DNA from: Streptomyces sp. NBC_01116
GTDB lineage: Bacteria > Actinomycetota > Actinomycetes > Streptomycetales > Streptomycetaceae
DNA: 64,000 nt
Reading direction: 5' to 3'
NCBI RefSeq assembly: GCF_041435495.1
Contig: NZ_CP108644.1
Coordinates: forward strand, 8,479,501 to 8,543,500
Notes under the pieces: generated by a model
Databases searched by the model: none
Told to the model about the DNA's origin: nothing
The model's input: only the letters and a program-made list of their open reading frames with translations
Shown here: positions 8,388 to 17,494 of the stretch, one piece after another
How positions within the stretch are numbered: position 1 is the stretch's first letter
Layout: every line of letters starts with the position of its first letter
Made by a program: the position numbers and the translations under genes

Positions 8388-9247
8388 GGTGCTTCCCCCT
8401 CGTGCGCCGATCCGGTCCGCCTGTGCGCCGTTCCGGCTCCGTGGCCCGTGGCCCGGTCGCGGCCGGCGCGGCGGCTGACCACGTTGTCGGTGGCTCCGGT
8501 GATGGCCGCCACCAGCTCCGACGGCGTCGTCCCGGCCGCGTCGAAGACGCCGTTGTTGCGGCCGAGCCGCAGGACGGCCACCGTGTCGGCGACGGCCCGC
8601 ACGTCGGCCATGTTGTGGCTGACCATGATGACGCCCAGGCCGCGCTCCCTCAGACGCTCGATCAGATTGAGGACCTCCGCGGTCTGCGCCACGCCCAGGG
8701 CGGCTGTCGGCTCGTCCAGGATGATCACTTTGGGGTCGCCCAGGAGGGTCCGCGCGATGGCCACCGTCTGCCGTTGGCCGCCGGACAGGGCCGCGACCGG
8801 GACGCGTACCGAGGGGATCTTCGCCGACAGCTCCCCGAGCAGGACGCGGGAGCGGACCTCCATGGCCACCTCGTCCAGGCGCAGCCCGCGCACCTCGCGC
8901 CCGAGGAAGAGGTTCTCCACCACGTTCAGGTTCTCGCACAGGGCGAGGTCCTGGAACACGGTCGCGATGCCGAGCCGCTGTGCGGTGGCCGGGGAGGGGA
9001 TGGACACGGTCCCGGCGCCGAAGCCGACGGTTCCGGCGTCCGGCCGGTGCACCCCGGAGAGGACCTTGACCAGGGTGGACTTCCCCGCTCCGTTGTCGCC
9101 GACCAGAGCGACGACCTGCCCGGCGGCGACGTCGAGGTCGACATCGGTGAGTGCGGCGACGGCGCCGAAGGATTTGCTGATCCCGCGCAGGGAGAGCAGC
9201 GAGCCCCCCGACGCCTCGTGAGGCGAGGGCAAGGAGTCAGCGGACAT
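8384..9247 (-). CDS. Sugar ABC transporter ATP-binding protein (single NBD)
   Basis: The 287-residue ATPase has one nucleotide-binding domain: P-loop GDNGAGKS (residues 50-57), Q-loop near FQD (98-100), signature LSGGQ (154-158) and Walker B VIILDEP (174-180), then a switch histidine in VSHN. Many CUT2 importers (RbsA, XylG, AraG) carry two fused NBDs of about 500 residues, so this is the half-size type that would homodimerise under the permease. The C-terminus is a basic, Arg/His-rich tail. Start ATG 9247 is preceded by GGAAGG. It sits between the binding-protein and permease genes in one operon. Confidence 0.93.
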   Translation of the reverse strand: MSADSLPSPHEASGGSLLSLRGISKSFGAVAALTDVDLDVAAGQVVALVGDNGAGKSTLVKVLSGVHRPDAGTVGFGAGTVSIPSPATAQRLGIATVFQDLALCENLNVVENLFLGREVRGLRLDEVAMEVRSRVLLGELSAKIPSVRVPVAALSGGQRQTVAIARTLLGDPKVIILDEPTAALGVAQTAEVLNLIERLRERGLGVIMVSHNMADVRAVADTVAVLRLGRNNGVFDAAGTTPSELVAAITGATDNVVSRRAGRDRATGHGAGTAHRRTGSAHEGEAP

Positions 9248-9330
9248 CGACCGACCTTCCGAGGCAGACGGGCAGACGGGCAGGGGAGCAGAGGCAGCAG
9301 ACGAGCAGAGGCAGGAGGGGACAGCGCGGG

Positions 9331-10410
9331 CTAGGTCAGGCCGATCTCGGCGCAGGCGGCGGCGTACGTCGCCGTGCACACCTCGGCGGTCTTCAGCGGC
9401 TTTCCGTCGCCCACCAGCACCTCCGCGATGTTCTCCCGGGTGACCACGGTGGGGGTGAAGAGCTCCGAGGGAGTGCCGAAGAGGGTGGTGTCGCCCCGGG
9501 GCTTCCTGCCCTCGGCGAAGGCGTACGCCGCGGTGGCCGCGGCTTCCGCGACGGTCTTGATGGGCTTGGAGATGGTGTTGTACTGGTCGCCCTTGATGAT
9601 CCGCTGGGCGGCGGCGAGTTCGGCGTCGTTCCCGGTCACCGGCGGGACCTTCGCTCCGGCCGCCTTGAACGCGGCGATGGAGCCGCCGCCCGTGCCGTCG
9701 TTGGCGGCCACCACTCCGGCGATCCTCCCCGGGAACTTGGCTATCTGGCCGCTGACCCAGCTCTGGGCCTTGCCCGGTTCCCAGGCCGGCGTGTCGTATT
9801 CGGCGAGGAGATCGAATCCGCTGGAGTCGACCGCGCTGTGTACGCCCTTCTTGATCAGGCCCGCCGCCGCGTCGGTCGGCGATCCGTTGACCTGGAGGAG
9901 CCCGCCCTTCGAGGAGGTGGCCTTGAGGTGCTCCACCAGGGAAGCGCCGATCATGGAGCCGATCTTCTCGTTGTCGAAGGAGACGTAGTAGTCGGCCTTG
10001 ACCGCCGGGATCGGCCGGTCGTACGCGATGACGGGGACCCCTCGGCCCTGCGCCGTACGGACGGTGCTGGCGGCCGCGGCGGAGTCCACCGGATCGATCA
10101 CGATGACGTCGGCGCCCTGCGCGAGAGCCGAGTCGGCCTGCTGCTGTTGCTTCGCCGCGTCGCCGCCCGCGTTCTGGTAGAGGACCTCGCAACCACCGCA
10201 GAGATCCTTCACCTTGGCCCTGAAGAGAGGGGCGTCGTACAACTCGTACCGGGTGGAGGCGATATCGGGCATCAGGAACGCGATCTTCGCGTCCCGCGGC
10301 GACTTGGCGTCCGTGCTGTTCGGCGCTTTCGTCGTACAAGCGGCGGCGGAGACGATCACCGTCATCACGGACAAGGCAGCGGCGAACGATCTGACAGAGC
10401 GTTGCTTCAC
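9331..10410 (-). CDS. Sugar ABC transporter substrate-binding lipoprotein
   Basis: The 359-residue periplasmic-binding-type protein has a lipoprotein signal with the lipid-attachment cysteine at C25 (VSAAAC). The body has the two-lobed type I fold of ribose/xylose binding proteins, with segments AKIAFLMPDI, GADVIVIDPVD, GVPVIAYDRPI and GVVAANDGTGGG. It would capture the sugar at the cell surface and hand it to the permease. It is the first gene of the operon and lies directly behind TGTTA/TAACA palindromes that look like repressor sites. Two cysteines in LCGGC and two near the C-terminus could form disulphides. Confidence 0.93.
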   Translation of the reverse strand: MKQRSVRSFAAALSVMTVIVSAAACTTKAPNSTDAKSPRDAKIAFLMPDIASTRYELYDAPLFRAKVKDLCGGCEVLYQNAGGDAAKQQQQADSALAQGADVIVIDPVDSAAAASTVRTAQGRGVPVIAYDRPIPAVKADYYVSFDNEKIGSMIGASLVEHLKATSSKGGLLQVNGSPTDAAAGLIKKGVHSAVDSSGFDLLAEYDTPAWEPGKAQSWVSGQIAKFPGRIAGVVAANDGTGGGSIAAFKAAGAKVPPVTGNDAELAAAQRIIKGDQYNTISKPIKTVAEAAATAAYAFAEGRKPRGDTTLFGTPSELFTPTVVTRENIAEVLVGDGKPLKTAEVCTATYAAACAEIGLT

Positions 10411-10456
10411 TGGAATCTCCCGGTCTTCAGGCGGAGAGCCCTCCTTCGCGTCAAAT

Positions 10457-10503
10457 TAACAGCGCGCGTGTTAGTAGTGTCAATGGGCATGTCATAAATA
10501 ACA
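10457..10503. promoter_or_regulatory. Two candidate DeoR-type operators upstream of the CUT2 operon
   Basis: TAACA and TGTTA form a 17-bp inverted repeat with a 7-bp GC spacer at 10457-10473. A second, imperfect palindrome TGTCATAAATAACA follows at 10490-10503. Both lie just upstream of the substrate-binding protein gene. The same TGTTA/TAACA halves form the 16-bp perfect palindrome at 13301-13316 in front of the adjacent kinase/dehydrogenase/regulator genes, suggesting control by the DeoR protein encoded at 14122. Confidence 0.55.
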
Positions 10504-10532
10504 GGGTGGTGGGCTCGTCCGGAGGCGGCCGG

Positions 10533-11999
10533 TCAACCGCTGAACCGCGCGCGAGCCCGCCATTCGGTGCGGGCCGTCGTCAACTCCGCCCGGTACCGCT
10601 CGTATCCGTCCTCGTACAGCGCCCGTACGTCCGCACGCGGTTCGACGACCTGGTGGCGCCCCGGCGGCGCCTCGTACCCGGGGGACAGGGAAGCCCTCGC
10701 GACGGACACCACGCCGAGCGCCCCGACCTGCTCCTCCAGCGGAACGCGGACGGGCCGGCCGAGGACGTCGGCGATCAGCCGGGCCCACATCACCGACCGG
10801 GTGCCACCGCCGCACAGCGCCAGGGTGCCGCTCAGCCCAGCCGTGTCCAGGCAGTGCCGGGCGGCGTAGCCGATGGCCTCGCAGACGGCCCTCACAGCGT
10901 CCTCCCGGCCCGTCGCCAGGCTGAGCCCGTCGAGTCTGCCCCGGGCCGCCGGCTCGACGAACGGGGCCCGTTCGCCCGCTTCGGACAGGAAGGGGAAGGC
11001 ATGGACGCCCCGGGCTCCGGGCGGACTGTCGGTGAGCAGGGCGTCCACGTCGGCCGTGGTCGCGCCGACGAGGGCGAGCACCCACTCCAGCGCCGCCGTC
11101 CCGACCATCGCGGGCATGGCGCGCAGCCAGCGGCCGGGGACGGGTGTGCACAACCACATGCCGGCGGGCTCGGCGAGCGGATCGAGATCGACGCGGTCGG
11201 TCAGCACCTGGCTCGCGAGGGTCGTGCCGAGGATCAGAACGCCGTCCCCCACCTCGCGCACCCCGCTGCCGATCGCGCACGCCGGCAGGTCGTACGGCCC
11301 CGCCACGACGGGCAGCCCCTCGGGGAGCCCCAGGAGTCCGGCGCCGCGGCCGTCCAGCCCGAGCACCGTGCCGGGGGCGGCGGGAGGCGGCAGCAGACCC
11401 GCCCGTTCCTCGACGCCGCAGGCCGCCAGCGCCTGGGGTGCGTAGCGACGGGTACGGGGGTCGAGGAACGGCAGCGTCGCGTCGGAGGCGTCCAGGCACA
11501 CCCGGCCGGTGAGGCGCTGGGCGACAGCGTCGACGCAGTACCCCGCGACGGCGGCCCGGTCCAGCGACTCCGGCTCGTGTTCCTGGAGCCAGTTCAGCAG
11601 CGGGCCGTGGCATCCCGGGAACATGCCGGAGCCGGTGTGCGCGTAAGCGGTGCCGACCGTGCCGTCCACCAGCCAGCGGGTCACCACGTCCGAGGCCCGC
11701 GCGTCCATCCAGGAGATGGCGGGCCGCACCGGGCGGCCCTCGGAGTCCCGCAGCCACAGACCGTCCCCCTGACCGGTGAGCGCCACGGCGTCCGGTGTCC
11801 GGCCGACGGCGGCGGCGACTTCGCGCACGACCTCGCCGACACCGGCCACGACGTCGTCGAGATCCTGCTCGACGCGACCGCCCGGCAGCATGTCCAGATG
11901 GGAGCGCCGGCTCGCGGAGGCCAGCGCGTCACCCGCCCCGTCGAACGCCACGGCCTTGGTGACCGACGTCCCGATGTCCACACCGATGATGGTGCTCAC
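10533..11999 (-). CDS. FGGY-family carbohydrate kinase
   Basis: The product is 488 residues from the GTG at 11999, which has a strong GGGAGGC ribosome-binding site; an upstream ATG at 12047 would add 16 residues. It has the FGGY kinase features: N-terminal phosphate-binding VDIGTSVTKAVAF, the LTGQGDGLWL segment containing the presumed catalytic region, and the C-terminal ATP-binding CGGGTRSVMWARL. These enzymes phosphorylate ketoses or polyols such as xylulose, ribulose, erythritol or glycerol. The neighbouring CUT2 transporter implies that it phosphorylates the imported sugar or a derivative. A second, divergent FGGY kinase lies at 15050, so the substrate of each is undetermined. Confidence 0.88.
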   Translation of the reverse strand: MSTIIGVDIGTSVTKAVAFDGAGDALASASRRSHLDMLPGGRVEQDLDDVVAGVGEVVREVAAAVGRTPDAVALTGQGDGLWLRDSEGRPVRPAISWMDARASDVVTRWLVDGTVGTAYAHTGSGMFPGCHGPLLNWLQEHEPESLDRAAVAGYCVDAVAQRLTGRVCLDASDATLPFLDPRTRRYAPQALAACGVEERAGLLPPPAAPGTVLGLDGRGAGLLGLPEGLPVVAGPYDLPACAIGSGVREVGDGVLILGTTLASQVLTDRVDLDPLAEPAGMWLCTPVPGRWLRAMPAMVGTAALEWVLALVGATTADVDALLTDSPPGARGVHAFPFLSEAGERAPFVEPAARGRLDGLSLATGREDAVRAVCEAIGYAARHCLDTAGLSGTLALCGGGTRSVMWARLIADVLGRPVRVPLEEQVGALGVVSVARASLSPGYEAPPGRHQVVEPRADVRALYEDGYERYRAELTTARTEWRARARFSG

Positions 12000-12143
12000 G
12001 CCTGGTGCCTCCCGTACGAGACGATGCGGGCCGATATCAGTAGACAAGAACGGATAGAGGCGGAAGCGAGCAGATGGTGCGGAGTGGGGCCGGCGGGGGG
12101 CGGACGAGCTCCCGGGCGACGGTCACGGCGAGGGCGGTCGCCG

Positions 12144-13199
12144 TCAGGTCCGACCGGCCGCCAGGACGTCATGGTTCGCGAGGTGGGCCGGCTCCTCCCC
12201 GCGCAGGAAGCGGCCGACCTCGGATGCGGTGACGGACGCCGCCCGGTGCGCCGTCTGCCGGGTCGCGCCCGCGAGATGGGGGGTCGTGATCACGTTCGGC
12301 ACGTCGCGCAGGGCCCAGTCGGCGGGGATCGGCTCGATGTCGTACACGTCGAGGGCGAGCGCCCCGAGGGCGCCGCCCCGCAGCAGCTCCGGCAGCGGCC
12401 TGTGGTCGAGCAGCCCGCCACGGGCGGAGTTCACCAGGACCGCGCCGTGCGGCAGCAGCCCGAGGCGGCGGGAGTCGAGCAGGTGGTGGGTCTCCTCCGT
12501 CAGGCGGGCATGCAGACTCACCACCGAACTCCGGCTCAGGAGGTCGTCCAGCTCGACCGGTTCGACCCCGTCCGCCTCGATCGCCGCCCGATCGGCGTAC
12601 GGGTCGGCCGCGAGCACACGGGCCCCGAAGGCGCGCATCACCCGTGCCACGATGCGGCCGATGGCGCCGTAGCCCACGAGTCCGACCGTGGCCCCGCCCA
12701 GCTCGCCGCCGCTCTCCTCGTACGCGTACAGATCGCCCCGCCAGATGCCCCGCTTCAGCTCCGCGTCGGCGGTGGTGACGCGGCGCATCGCGGCGAGCAT
12801 CAGCCCCACGGCGAACTCCGCGGCGGCCTGGGCGTTGCGGCCGGGGGCGAAGCTGACCCTGACCCCGTGACGGGTGGCGGCGGCCAGGTCCACATTGACC
12901 GGCCCGCCCCGGGAGACGGCGACGAGGCGCAACGCGGGCGACGCGGCGAACACCCGGCCGGTGAACGGGGCCATCTGCGTCACGCAGACCGAGGCCCCGG
13001 ACAGCGCCTCGATGAGCTCGTCCTCCGTACCGCTCGCCTCGTGCACCTCCGCGACCGGGCCGAAGGGCTCGTGGGGCCAGGGGAGGGTCAGCTCCGCGAA
13101 CTCCGGGAGCTCCCGGGCCGTACGCGACAGCTCCTGGCTCACTGCCGCGCGGATCAACGAGGGACGGACGAAGTGGTCGCCTGCGGCGAGGATGCGCAT
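12144..13199 (-). CDS. D-isomer-specific 2-hydroxyacid dehydrogenase
   Basis: The 351-residue protein has the NAD-binding motif VGLVGYGAIGR and the catalytic triad of the family: Arg in NSARGG, Glu in DVYDIEP and His in TPHLAG. It would interconvert a 2-hydroxy acid and its 2-keto acid, with members including phosphoglycerate, erythronate-4-phosphate and glyoxylate/hydroxypyruvate reductases. The N-terminal catalytic domain (MRILAAGDHFV) is not of a subtype I can name. It is oriented with the FGGY kinase gene (145 bp apart) and lies immediately behind the 16-bp palindrome at 13301, so it is probably in the DeoR regulon and may oxidise a sugar-acid intermediate of the pathway. Confidence 0.88.
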   Translation of the reverse strand: MRILAAGDHFVRPSLIRAAVSQELSRTARELPEFAELTLPWPHEPFGPVAEVHEASGTEDELIEALSGASVCVTQMAPFTGRVFAASPALRLVAVSRGGPVNVDLAAATRHGVRVSFAPGRNAQAAAEFAVGLMLAAMRRVTTADAELKRGIWRGDLYAYEESGGELGGATVGLVGYGAIGRIVARVMRAFGARVLAADPYADRAAIEADGVEPVELDDLLSRSSVVSLHARLTEETHHLLDSRRLGLLPHGAVLVNSARGGLLDHRPLPELLRGGALGALALDVYDIEPIPADWALRDVPNVITTPHLAGATRQTAHRAASVTASEVGRFLRGEEPAHLANHDVLAAGRT

Positions 13200-13300
13200 G
13201 ACGTCGGATTCCTTCTGCGAGGAGAGCCGGTGGGCTTGCGTGGCGAGCAGGCCGGAGGGTGATCCGAGCCGTGACAGGGCGGTCCTGGACTGTGGAATTT

Positions 13301-13316
13301 CTGTTAAATTTAACAG
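13301..13316. promoter_or_regulatory. 16-bp perfect palindrome, candidate DeoR operator
   Basis: CTGTTAAATTTAACAG reads the same on both strands and is conspicuously AT-rich. It lies between the divergent dehydrogenase (starts 13199) and histidine phosphatase (starts 13466) genes. Its halves recur in front of the transporter operon at 10457-10503. The nearest DNA-binding protein is the DeoR-family regulator two genes downstream, the obvious candidate to bind it. Confidence 0.65.
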
Positions 13317-13465
13317 CGCCCACGTGAACCGGCAATGCGCCCGGCGCGTACGGCCTGTTGCTCACCTCGCGTTCTGTTGCTCACCTTGCGTCTGCTGTTC
13401 CCGCGTTCGCCGTTCCTGTGGTTGCTCATCCTGCGGTTGCGCCTCGACCTCGAAAGGGCCTCTCC

Positions 13466-14116
13466 ATGACCTCTCGGCTCCTGCTGGTACGCCACGGCGA
13501 GACCGAGTGGCACGCGGAGAACCGGTACGCCGGTGTCACCGACGTCGCCCTGACGCCCAAGGGCGTGGCCCAGGGAGCCGACCTCGGATCCTGGGCCGCC
13601 CGCAACGGCGTGGACGCGGTCGCCTGCTCCCCGCTCGGCCGCGCGCGCCTGACGGCGGCTCCCGCGGCGGCGGCGCTGGGCCTGACGGCGGACGTCCGGG
13701 AGGGGCTGCGGGAGGTGGACTTCGGATGGGGCGAGGGCAGGACCGTCGAGGAGATGGCCGAGGAGGACCCCGAAGCCGTACGGCGGTTCCGCGAGGACGC
13801 CGGCACCGGCGCCTTCCCCGGCTCCGAGCCGGTCGCCCTGGCCGCGGCGCGGGCGACCGGCTCCCTGCGCGACCTCGCCCACCGACACCAGGGAGAGAAG
13901 GTGCTGGTCGTCGCCCACAACACCCTGCTGCGCATCGCCCTGTGCGAACTCCTCGGACTGCCCCTCGGACGCTACCGGCGGATCTTCCCGCGACTGGACA
14001 ACGGGGCTGTCACGGAGATCGAGATCCGCGGCGCGGAGACGGCGCTGCGCTCGCTCAACGTGCCCACCACCGCGCCCCCCGCCCCCGCGCCCGGCCCGGG
14101 CCCTGCGGGAGACTGA
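13466..14116 (+). CDS. Histidine phosphatase family protein (phosphoglycerate mutase-like)
   Basis: The 216-residue enzyme begins with the catalytic LLLVRHGETEWHAENRYAG, containing the RHGE phosphohistidine motif, and has the second-site VVAHN near the end. Members are cofactor-dependent mutases or, more often at this size, small-molecule phosphatases. The genomic context (kinases, dehydrogenase, DeoR) suggests a sugar-phosphate phosphatase or mutase within the same pathway. Start ATG 13466 was chosen because the conserved motif follows directly; the upstream open frame is unlike coding sequence. It is followed six bases later by the deoR-type gene, so the two are cotranscribed. Confidence 0.9.
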   Translation: MTSRLLLVRHGETEWHAENRYAGVTDVALTPKGVAQGADLGSWAARNGVDAVACSPLGRARLTAAPAAAALGLTADVREGLREVDFGWGEGRTVEEMAEEDPEAVRRFREDAGTGAFPGSEPVALAAARATGSLRDLAHRHQGEKVLVVAHNTLLRIALCELLGLPLGRYRRIFPRLDNGAVTEIEIRGAETALRSLNVPTTAPPAPAPGPGPAGD

Positions 14117-14121
14117 CCCCC

Positions 14122-14898
14122 ATGACCAAGAGATCCGCCGAAGAACGGCGACGGCTCATCGCCGACCATGTCGTGGAGCAGGGCACGGCCACGGGCGCCG
14201 CCCTCGCCCAGCTCGCGGGCGTGAGCCTGATGACCGTCCACCGCGACCTCGACGACCTCGCGCGGCAAGGGGTGCTGCGGCGCTTCCGCGGCGGCGCGTC
14301 CGCCCTGCCGTCCACGGTGTTCGAGTCGAGCCTCGACTACCGGCTCGGCGTCAACACGGCGGAGAAGAACGCTGTCGCGCGCGCCGCCGCCGCGCTGGTG
14401 GAGCCCGGGATGTCGGTGATGCTCGACGATTCCACCACGGTCCTGGTCATGGCGGGCCTGCTGGTCGACCTCGCCCCGCTCACCGTCGTCACCAACGCCC
14501 GCCGGGTGCTCGACGTCTTCACCGGGTGCGAGGGCATCCGCCTGATCGCCCTGGGCGGCGAGTACTCGCGCACCCATGACTCCTTCCTCGGAATGCCCTG
14601 CGTCGAGGCGGTGGAGGCGCTCTCCGTCGACCTCGTCGCGGTCTCCACCTCGGCCCTCGACGCCAGGACGGCCTACCACCAGGAGCAGGACGTGGTGCTG
14701 GTGAAACGGGCGATGCTCACGTCGGCGGCCACGAAGGTGATGCTCATGGACCACACCAAGCTGGCCCGGACCGCGCTGCACCGCGTGGGGCCCGTCGGCG
14801 ACCTGGACCATCTCGTCGTGGACGACGGGGCGGACGCCGAACTGCTCGGCAAACTCCGCGAAAGGACCCGGGTGACGGTGGCGGCGGTCGTCCCCTGA
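14122..14898 (+). CDS. DeoR/GlpR-family transcriptional repressor
   Basis: The 258-residue regulator has an N-terminal winged helix-turn-helix (RRRLIADHV, then AGVSLMTVHRDLDDLARQGVLRRFRGGA) and a C-terminal sugar-phosphate-sensing DeoR domain (VMLDDSTTVLVMA, TNARRVLDVF, IALGGEYSRTHDSFLG). Such repressors are released by a phosphorylated intermediate of the pathway they control. It sits in the middle of the kinase/dehydrogenase/phosphatase block and very probably binds the TGTTA/TAACA palindromes at 13301-13316 and 10457-10503; the binding itself is inference. Confidence 0.92.
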   Translation: MTKRSAEERRRLIADHVVEQGTATGAALAQLAGVSLMTVHRDLDDLARQGVLRRFRGGASALPSTVFESSLDYRLGVNTAEKNAVARAAAALVEPGMSVMLDDSTTVLVMAGLLVDLAPLTVVTNARRVLDVFTGCEGIRLIALGGEYSRTHDSFLGMPCVEAVEALSVDLVAVSTSALDARTAYHQEQDVVLVKRAMLTSAATKVMLMDHTKLARTALHRVGPVGDLDHLVVDDGADAELLGKLRERTRVTVAAVVP

Positions 14899-15049
14899 CG
14901 CCGCTCGTTCCGCCAGTAGGCCGTTCCTCCCGCCCCGCCGCCATGATGGAACGCATGGTGAATTCACACGCACGCAGCCACCGCGACGGACCGCCACCTG
15001 ATCGGTGGACGTCACAGGCCCGTCCCGCCGGGGAAGGACGCTTTCCGCC

Positions 15050-16522
15050 ATGAGCAGTGCATCCCGTCGCACCACTCCCCACGCCCCGGCCGTGATCGGC
15101 GTCGACGTGGCCACCGCGTCCGTCCGCACGGTGTGCGTGGACGGCCAGGGGCGCGTACTCGCCGAGGCCCGGGGCGAACTGCCGCCCCCCGTACGGACCG
15201 CCGCCGGGACGAGCGAGCAGGACGCCCGGTCGTGGTGGCCCGCCGTACGGTCGGCGCTGCGCCGCACGACGGGCGCGCTGCCCCGGGGCGGCCGCGAGGT
15301 GATCGCGGTGGCCGTGTCCGCCACGTCCGGCACCATCGTGCCCACCGGGACCGACGGTGTCCCGCTCGGCCCGGCCCTGATGTACGACGACCGGCGGGCC
15401 GCCGACGCCAACGCCGGGGCCCAGCGGGCGGGCAGCGCCCGGTGGGACGCGCTCGGCCTGTCCGTGGGGCCCACCGCGGCGCTGGGCCGGGCCGTCTGGT
15501 GCCTGCGGACATACGGTTCCGCTCTGCGTCAGGTCCTGCACACACCCGAGGTCGTCGGGCGCGCGCTGACGGGCCGCCCCGTCGCCACCGACTGGAGCCA
15601 CGCGCTCAAGTCCGGCTACGACGCCCGTGCCGCGGAGTGGGCGCACGAGGTCTTCGACGCCTTCGACTTCCCGCTCGCGCTGCTCCCCTCCGTACGCGCC
15701 CCCGCCACGGAGGCCGGAGTCGTCGGCCCGGAGGCGGCCGAGGCCACGGGCCTGCCCCAAGGATGCTCCGTACGCCTGGGGATGACGGACGGCTGCGCGG
15801 GCCAGATCGCCACCGGGGCGGTCGAGCCGGGCCGCTTCGTGGGCGTGCTCGGCACCACGTACGTCCTCAAGGGAGTCTCCGCGGACCTGGTCCGCGACGC
15901 GACCGGCGCGTTCTACAGCCATCGTCACCCCGACGGCTGGTGGCTCCCCGGCGGTGCCTCCAACACCGGAGGGGAGTGCCTGGCCGACGTAGCCCCGGCC
16001 CGCCTGCCCGCGCTGGACGCCGCCGCTGCGGCCCGGGGCCCCGCCTCGTACGTGCGCTACCCGCTGTGCCGCGACGGCGAACGGTTCCCCTTCGTCTCCG
16101 GCGCGGCACGCGGATTCGAGCTGGGCCGCCCCCGCGACGAGGCGGACGCCCACCGGGCCGCACTCGAAGGAGTCGCCTTCGTCGAACGCCTGGCCCTGGA
16201 CCGGGTCGAGCGTCTGGGCGTTCCGGTCCTCGGCCCCCTGCACGCGGCCGGCGGGGGCAGCCGCAGCGCCGTGTGGACGACGATCCGGGCCACCGTCCTG
16301 GACCGCCCGATCCGGGTCGTCGAGCGCGCGGAGACGGCCTTCGGCGCCGCGCTCCTCGCCGCGACCGGCACGCTCCACGAGGACCTCGCTGCGAGCGCCG
16401 CGGCGATGGTGCGCGGCGGCGCCCTCGTCGAGCCGGTACCGGAGGAACGCCCCGCCCTGGACGACGCCTACGGCCGCTTCGTCACGGCGCTGAGCGAGCG
16501 GGGCTGGCTCCCGGCCGACTGA
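15050..16522 (+). CDS. Second FGGY-family carbohydrate kinase
   Basis: The product is 490 residues from ATG 15050, with a GGAAGGA upstream. FGGY features include VIGVDVATASVRTVCVD at the N-terminus, AVSATSGTIVP (phosphoryl-transfer region), GMTDGCAGQIATGAVEP, and the C-terminal AAGGGSRSAVWTTI adenosine-binding segment. It belongs to a different branch from the kinase at 10533: the substrate region and the C-terminus differ substantially. Following the DeoR gene by about 150 bp on the same strand, it is likely part of the same regulon. Having two FGGY kinases in one locus suggests two related ketoses or polyols, or successive steps. Confidence 0.87.
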   Translation: MSSASRRTTPHAPAVIGVDVATASVRTVCVDGQGRVLAEARGELPPPVRTAAGTSEQDARSWWPAVRSALRRTTGALPRGGREVIAVAVSATSGTIVPTGTDGVPLGPALMYDDRRAADANAGAQRAGSARWDALGLSVGPTAALGRAVWCLRTYGSALRQVLHTPEVVGRALTGRPVATDWSHALKSGYDARAAEWAHEVFDAFDFPLALLPSVRAPATEAGVVGPEAAEATGLPQGCSVRLGMTDGCAGQIATGAVEPGRFVGVLGTTYVLKGVSADLVRDATGAFYSHRHPDGWWLPGGASNTGGECLADVAPARLPALDAAAAARGPASYVRYPLCRDGERFPFVSGAARGFELGRPRDEADAHRAALEGVAFVERLALDRVERLGVPVLGPLHAAGGGSRSAVWTTIRATVLDRPIRVVERAETAFGAALLAATGTLHEDLAASAAAMVRGGALVEPVPEERPALDDAYGRFVTALSERGWLPAD

Positions 16523-16582
16523 CGCGTCGCGCCCCGCCCGTACCCGTAGACGAGGGGAAAGAGCGTCAGCGCGCACTGATCC

Positions 16583-17494
16583 TCAGCCGACCGTTCCGGT
16601 GAAGGTGAAGTCGGAGGCGTGGTCGCCGGCCCACTGCGCGTAGGAGCGTCCCGGTCGGCCGAGGACCTCGGCGAGGGTGAGGTAGGCGTCGTCGGAAGCG
16701 GGGTTCACTTCGCCGGGTTCGTCGGTGACGCCTTCCACCCCGTCGTAACTGGTGAGGCCGTACAGCCAGTCGGCGTTGTCGGCCGCGAACCCGCCCTGCT
16801 CGCGGTAGAAGTCGAGCGCCTGCTGGGGCGTCACCTCGTCGAGGGCGATGTCCTCTCCCACCGCCCCGGCGATGAGGGCGACCTGTTCGCGCTTGGTGAG
16901 TCTGTCGGGGCCGATGATCGTGTCGATGCGTCCGCGGCGGTCGTGATCGAGCAGGTCGGCGAGGATGACGTCGGCGATGTCCTGCTCGTGGATCGGGTTG
17001 CCGGCCTGGTCGGGGAACGGCTCGACCGCCCGCCGGCCGGAGCGGATGGCCGGACCCCAGATGAGCAGGGCATTGGTGGCGAACTCACCGGGCCGGACGA
17101 TCGACCAGTCGAGCCCGGACGCCTGCACCGCGCGCTCGACGGGCAGGTTGTAGGTGGTGTCATGGCCCGCGGTCACGGCGGCGGACGACACGACCACGAT
17201 GTGCTCGATCCCCGCCTTCCGCGCGCGTTCGACGACCGCGACTGCCGTGTCCGGCACCGCGATGAGCACCAGTGACCTGGCCGCCTCGAAGGCGGTGCCG
17301 AGCGTCGACGGCTCATGGACATCGCCGGCCACCACCTCCACGGCAGGCGGCAGAACGCGCTGCCGGGGCCGCCGGGACACGGCTCGCACCGGCCGGCCGC
17401 CGCTCAGCAGCCCATCGACGACGCGCCGCCCGAGCACGCCGGTCGCACCGGTCACGACGGTAAGAGGCAATGAACTATCAAAGTGAGACTTCAT
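16583..17494 (-). CDS. NmrA/atypical SDR-family NAD(P)-binding protein
   Basis: The 303-residue protein begins with the dinucleotide-binding GATGVLGRRVVDGLL (GxxGxxG) and continues with SSAAVT and the Rossmann strand pattern of atypical short-chain dehydrogenases of the NmrA/SDRa5 group. It lacks the YxxxK catalytic pair in a standard position, which fits this class, whose members act as NAD(P)H-dependent reductases or redox sensors. ATG 17494 is preferred to an upstream ATG at 17542 because the conserved domain begins directly after it. That start codon lies inside the 18-bp palindrome shared with the divergent TetR gene, implying repression by that regulator. Confidence 0.82.
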   Translation of the reverse strand: MKSHFDSSLPLTVVTGATGVLGRRVVDGLLSGGRPVRAVSRRPRQRVLPPAVEVVAGDVHEPSTLGTAFEAARSLVLIAVPDTAVAVVERARKAGIEHIVVVSSAAVTAGHDTTYNLPVERAVQASGLDWSIVRPGEFATNALLIWGPAIRSGRRAVEPFPDQAGNPIHEQDIADVILADLLDHDRRGRIDTIIGPDRLTKREQVALIAGAVGEDIALDEVTPQQALDFYREQGGFAADNADWLYGLTSYDGVEGVTDEPGEVNPASDDAYLTLAEVLGRPGRSYAQWAGDHASDFTFTGTVG

